A DNA stretch of 64,000 nucleotides from Acetivibrio clariflavus DSM 19732 (GTDB taxonomy: Bacteria; Bacillota; Clostridia; Acetivibrionales; Acetivibrionaceae). Below the pieces are notes generated by a model that did no database searches, had not been told where the DNA came from, and saw only the letters and a list, made by a program, of their open reading frames with translations. Below, one piece after another: positions 61,470-64,000 of the stretch. A program made the position numbers and the translations under genes. Within the stretch, counting starts at the first letter, position 1, and every line of letters starts with the position of its first letter. The DNA is taken from NCBI RefSeq assembly GCF_000237085.1, contig NC_016627.1:1984118-2048117 (forward strand), read 5' to 3'.

Positions 61470-62953
61470 CATTAGTTGGAGCAGGGCCTGGAGAACTCGG
61501 CCTTTTAACCCTGAAGGCTAAAGAATGTATAGAAAAAGCCGATGTGGTTGTTTATGATCGGCTGGTATCTTCGGAAATACTGGATTTAATTCCATCGGGT
61601 GCAAAAAAAATTGATGCGGGCAAAGATGCCGGAAACCACAAAATTACTCAGGAGAATATTAATCAAATCCTTCTTACCGAGGCACAGAAAGGTAATTTTG
61701 TAGTAAGGTTAAAGGGCGGCGATCCCTTTTTATTCGGTAGAGGTGCAGAAGAGCTGGAGCTTCTTGCAGAAAGCAATATTCCTTTTGAAGTGGTACCGGG
61801 AGTGACTTCTGCCTTATCGGTTCCGGCTTATGCCGGCATTCCGGTTACCCATAGGGATTTTAGCAGTAGTGTTCACATTATCACCGGGCATAGAAAAAAG
61901 GATGAAAAATTAAAAATAAATTATAAAGCTCTTTCCCAACTGGAAGGCACTTTGGTATTTTTAATGGGCGTAGCAAACTTAAAGGAAATAATGGATGGCC
62001 TTATTGAAGCAAATATGGATAGTCTGACACCGGTAGCTGTTATAGAAAACGGGACATATCCAAATCAACGCACTGTTGTAGGGACAATTGAAAATATTTA
62101 TGAAAAAGCCACTAGATGCAATATAAAACCTCCTGCAGTAATTGTAGTGGGTAAGGTATGTAATCTATCAGTTAAATATGATTGGTTCAGAAAAAGGCCT
62201 CTATTTGGGAAAAAGATCATAGTGACAAGACCAAAAATTTCAGGTAACACTTTATGTACAAAGCTTAGAAATCTTGGGGCCGAAGTTTATGAATACCCTT
62301 GCATAGAAATTGAGGAGATTTTCGACAATGAACTTTTAAAAAATGAAATAGATCATATCTCCGATTATAGCTGGTTGGTGTTTACAAGCAAAAACGGAGT
62401 AAAAATATTTTTTGATTTCATAAAAAGGGAAGCAAAAGATTTCCGAATACTTAGCGGCATTAAAATTGCTGCCATAGGCTCTCAAACGGCACAGGCACTT
62501 AAGGATAATGGCATAATTTCCGATTTCGTGCCGGATATCTTTGATGGAGAACACCTGGCCAAAGGTATTGCCGAAAGAGTAGGTAATGGTGATAAAGTTT
62601 TGCTTTTAAGAGCAATGAAGGGAACGGAAGAAATACCAAAAATATTGGAGGGAAGAGGGATTTTTTATAAAGATATTCCCCTGTACGACACATTATTAAA
62701 AAATGAAAATGCTAAATACTTTGAGAATTTAATCAATCATAATGAAATAGATTTTGTGACTTTCACCAGTTCGTCAACGGTTGAGGGATTTGTCAAATCA
62801 ATGCCGAAGGCGGATTTGTCAAAAATAACGGGCATTTGTATAGGCAATAAAACAGCCCAAACGGCAAAGCACTATGGAATAAAGCATGTGATTTCTCAAC
62901 AAGCCACAATAGATAGCATGATTGCTAAAATTTTGGAGGTATGCAATGAATAG
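61451..62953 (+). CDS. cobA-hemD: Fused uroporphyrinogen-III C-methyltransferase / uroporphyrinogen-III synthase
   Basis: A 500-residue fusion. Residues about 1-245 are SUMT/CobA: VALVGAGPGELGLLTLKA, VVYDRLVS, GDPFLFGRGAEE and VPGVTSA. Residues about 250-500 are uroporphyrinogen-III synthase HemD (KKIIVTRP, WLVFTSKNGV, VTFTSSSTV). It closes the tetrapyrrole ring and methylates it toward siroheme and B12. The frame starts at TTG 61445, but the GTG at 61451 is 7 bases from GAGGAGG and preferred. This fusion is common in clostridia. It overlaps hemB by 8 bases. Confidence 0.94.
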   Translation: MGQGFVALVGAGPGELGLLTLKAKECIEKADVVVYDRLVSSEILDLIPSGAKKIDAGKDAGNHKITQENINQILLTEAQKGNFVVRLKGGDPFLFGRGAEELELLAESNIPFEVVPGVTSALSVPAYAGIPVTHRDFSSSVHIITGHRKKDEKLKINYKALSQLEGTLVFLMGVANLKEIMDGLIEANMDSLTPVAVIENGTYPNQRTVVGTIENIYEKATRCNIKPPAVIVVGKVCNLSVKYDWFRKRPLFGKKIIVTRPKISGNTLCTKLRNLGAEVYEYPCIEIEEIFDNELLKNEIDHISDYSWLVFTSKNGVKIFFDFIKREAKDFRILSGIKIAAIGSQTAQALKDNGIISDFVPDIFDGEHLAKGIAERVGNGDKVLLLRAMKGTEEIPKILEGRGIFYKDIPLYDTLLKNENAKYFENLINHNEIDFVTFTSSSTVEGFVKSMPKADLSKITGICIGNKTAQTAKHYGIKHVISQQATIDSMIAKILEVCNE

Positions 62954-63926
62954 TATCAGACCCAGAAGATTGAGAGAAAATGAGAATATAAGAAAATTAA
63001 CAAGGGAAACCCGAGTTTCTGCAAGTTCTTTGGTTTTACCCGTATTTATAAAAGAAGGCAGCGGTATCAAAGAAGAGATTAAATCCTTAGAAGGCCATTA
63101 TTACTATAGCCCCGACAATGTACCTTATGCTATTGAAGATGCCTTAAACTATGGGGTAAGATCCGTGTTGATTTTTGGTATTCCTAAAGAAAAAGATGTT
63201 CTTGCCAGCGGTGCCTATGCAGAAAACGGTGTTGTACAGCAGGGAATAAAAGCAATAAAAACCCGTTTCCCTGAAATGATGATAATTACCGATGTATGCC
63301 TGTGTGAGTATACATCGAATGGACATTGCGGCATGGTCAGCGGAAATAAAATACTAAACGACGAAACGCTTCCCTATTTAGCAAAAACAGCCCTGTCCCA
63401 TGTTATTGCAGGTGCTGATGTTGTAGCACCTTCCGACATGATGGATTTTAGAGTTAAGGCTATTCGCGAATGCCTTGACCAAAACGGTTTCAGCGATAAA
63501 CCTATAATGTCCTATGCGGTAAAATACGCTTCATCCTTTTATGGTCCTTTTAGGGATGTTGTAGGTTCAACACCTGCCTTTGGCGACAGAAAAAGCTATC
63601 AGATGGATTATCACAATATTAGGGAAGCCATAAAAGAAGCACTGTTGGATGTAGATGAAGGTGCAGATATATTAATGGTTAAACCGGCACTTTCTTACCT
63701 GGACGTTATAAAAGAAGTAAAGGCCAATACTAATTTACCCATTGCTGCATACAGCGTCAGCGGTGAGTATGGGATGATAAAAGCTGCTGCAAAAGCCGGA
63801 TTGATTAATGAATATGCCGTGATGTGTGAATCAGCGGTGGGAATTTATAGGGCGGGGGCAGATATACTGATCACTTACTATGCCAGGGAATTGTCCGATG
63901 CCATAAAGAAAGGAGATATAGGCTGA
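62946..63926 (+). CDS. hemB: Delta-aminolevulinic acid dehydratase (porphobilinogen synthase)
   Basis: Condenses two ALA to porphobilinogen, 326 residues. It has RPRRLRENENIRKLTRET, the zinc-site cysteines in DVCLCEYTSNGHCG, the Schiff-base lysines in SYAVKYAS and LMVKPAL, and YSVSGEYGMIKAA. Retention of the cysteine cluster suggests a zinc-dependent enzyme. ATG 62946 follows GGAGG and matches the family start; the open frame extends to 62922. The stop overlaps the hemL start (TGATG). Confidence 0.95.
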   Translation: MNSIRPRRLRENENIRKLTRETRVSASSLVLPVFIKEGSGIKEEIKSLEGHYYYSPDNVPYAIEDALNYGVRSVLIFGIPKEKDVLASGAYAENGVVQQGIKAIKTRFPEMMIITDVCLCEYTSNGHCGMVSGNKILNDETLPYLAKTALSHVIAGADVVAPSDMMDFRVKAIRECLDQNGFSDKPIMSYAVKYASSFYGPFRDVVGSTPAFGDRKSYQMDYHNIREAIKEALLDVDEGADILMVKPALSYLDVIKEVKANTNLPIAAYSVSGEYGMIKAAAKAGLINEYAVMCESAVGIYRAGADILITYYARELSDAIKKGDIG

Positions 63927-64000
63927 TGGATCATAGTGTTTTGTATGAAAGGGCAAAAAGAGTAATGCCCGGAGGTGTAAATAGCCCTGTAAGAGCCTTT
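63926..64000 (+). CDS. hemL: Glutamate-1-semialdehyde 2,1-aminomutase, 3' partial
   Basis: Only 25 codons are inside the window. The reading DHSVLYERAKRVMPGGVNSP and following VRAF is the characteristic N-terminus of HemL. AGGAGA sits 10 bases before ATG. It completes the ALA-forming pair with hemA. Confidence 0.9.
   Translation, partial: MDHSVLYERAKRVMPGGVNSPVRAF

Overview
The window looks like a chromosomal segment from a low-GC, Gram-positive, spore-forming, cellulosome-producing clostridium of the Clostridium thermocellum / Acetivibrio type. The evidence is a CotH-family secreted protein ending in a two-repeat calcium-binding dockerin, a giant S-layer-homology (SLH) surface protein, a GerW/YtfJ spore-protein gene, AT-rich intergenic DNA, strong GGAGG ribosome binding sites, and Firmicute gene order (mutS-mutL-miaA-hfq; ylxM-ffh-rpsP-khpA-rimM-trmD). 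No species can be fixed from sequence reading alone.

Layout. 1-13.2 kb is housekeeping: rarA (5' end outside the window), a PRTase-like gene, miaB, a YlbF-family gene, mutS, mutL, miaA and hfq, then convergent lexA and a divergent yneA-like SOS gene. The lexA/yneA interval holds three SOS boxes and two readable promoters. 13.5-18.8 kb is a three-gene TadE / TadG-like (DUF5702) / TadE set of pseudopilin-like surface proteins. 18.9-21.7 kb has a hotdog thioesterase and an operon of sigma factor, zinc-finger anti-sigma, DUF2953 protein and GerW. A lipoprotein gene broken by a one-base frameshift follows. 23.1-26.9 kb is the signal-recognition and ribosome-maturation cluster, which lacks the usual rplS after trmD.

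27-42 kb is accessory DNA. It holds a PPC/copper-amine-oxidase-like secreted protein, a pair of half-size chromate transporters, a relic of a second trmD 3' end, a frameshifted CotH-dockerin gene, a MATE transporter, an orphan HisF with altered ammonia-gate residues, a family-3 solute-binding lipoprotein, a HEAT-like protein, a truncated acetyltransferase, a PchB-like chorismate mutase and several small unknowns. 42.1-54.3 kb is a single 4062-residue surface protein whose SLH region seems cut short. It abuts a chemoreceptor that seems to have lost its 5' end. VanW, an unknown protein and a DUF3298 lipoprotein follow.

58.8-64 kb is a tight tetrapyrrole operon, hemA-sirC-hemC-cobA/hemD-hemB-hemL (hemL runs off the window), converting glutamyl-tRNA to uroporphyrinogen III and on to sirohydrochlorin for siroheme and B12.

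No CRISPR array, rRNA, tRNA or transposase gene was seen. The points most worth checking are the duplicated trmD tail flanking a gene island, the SLH/chemoreceptor deletion junction, the SOS promoter layout, the unusual dockerin, the HisF paralog and the orphan TadE/DUF5702 cluster. Coding starts were moved inward from the longest open frame wherever a ribosome binding site or family alignment called for it.
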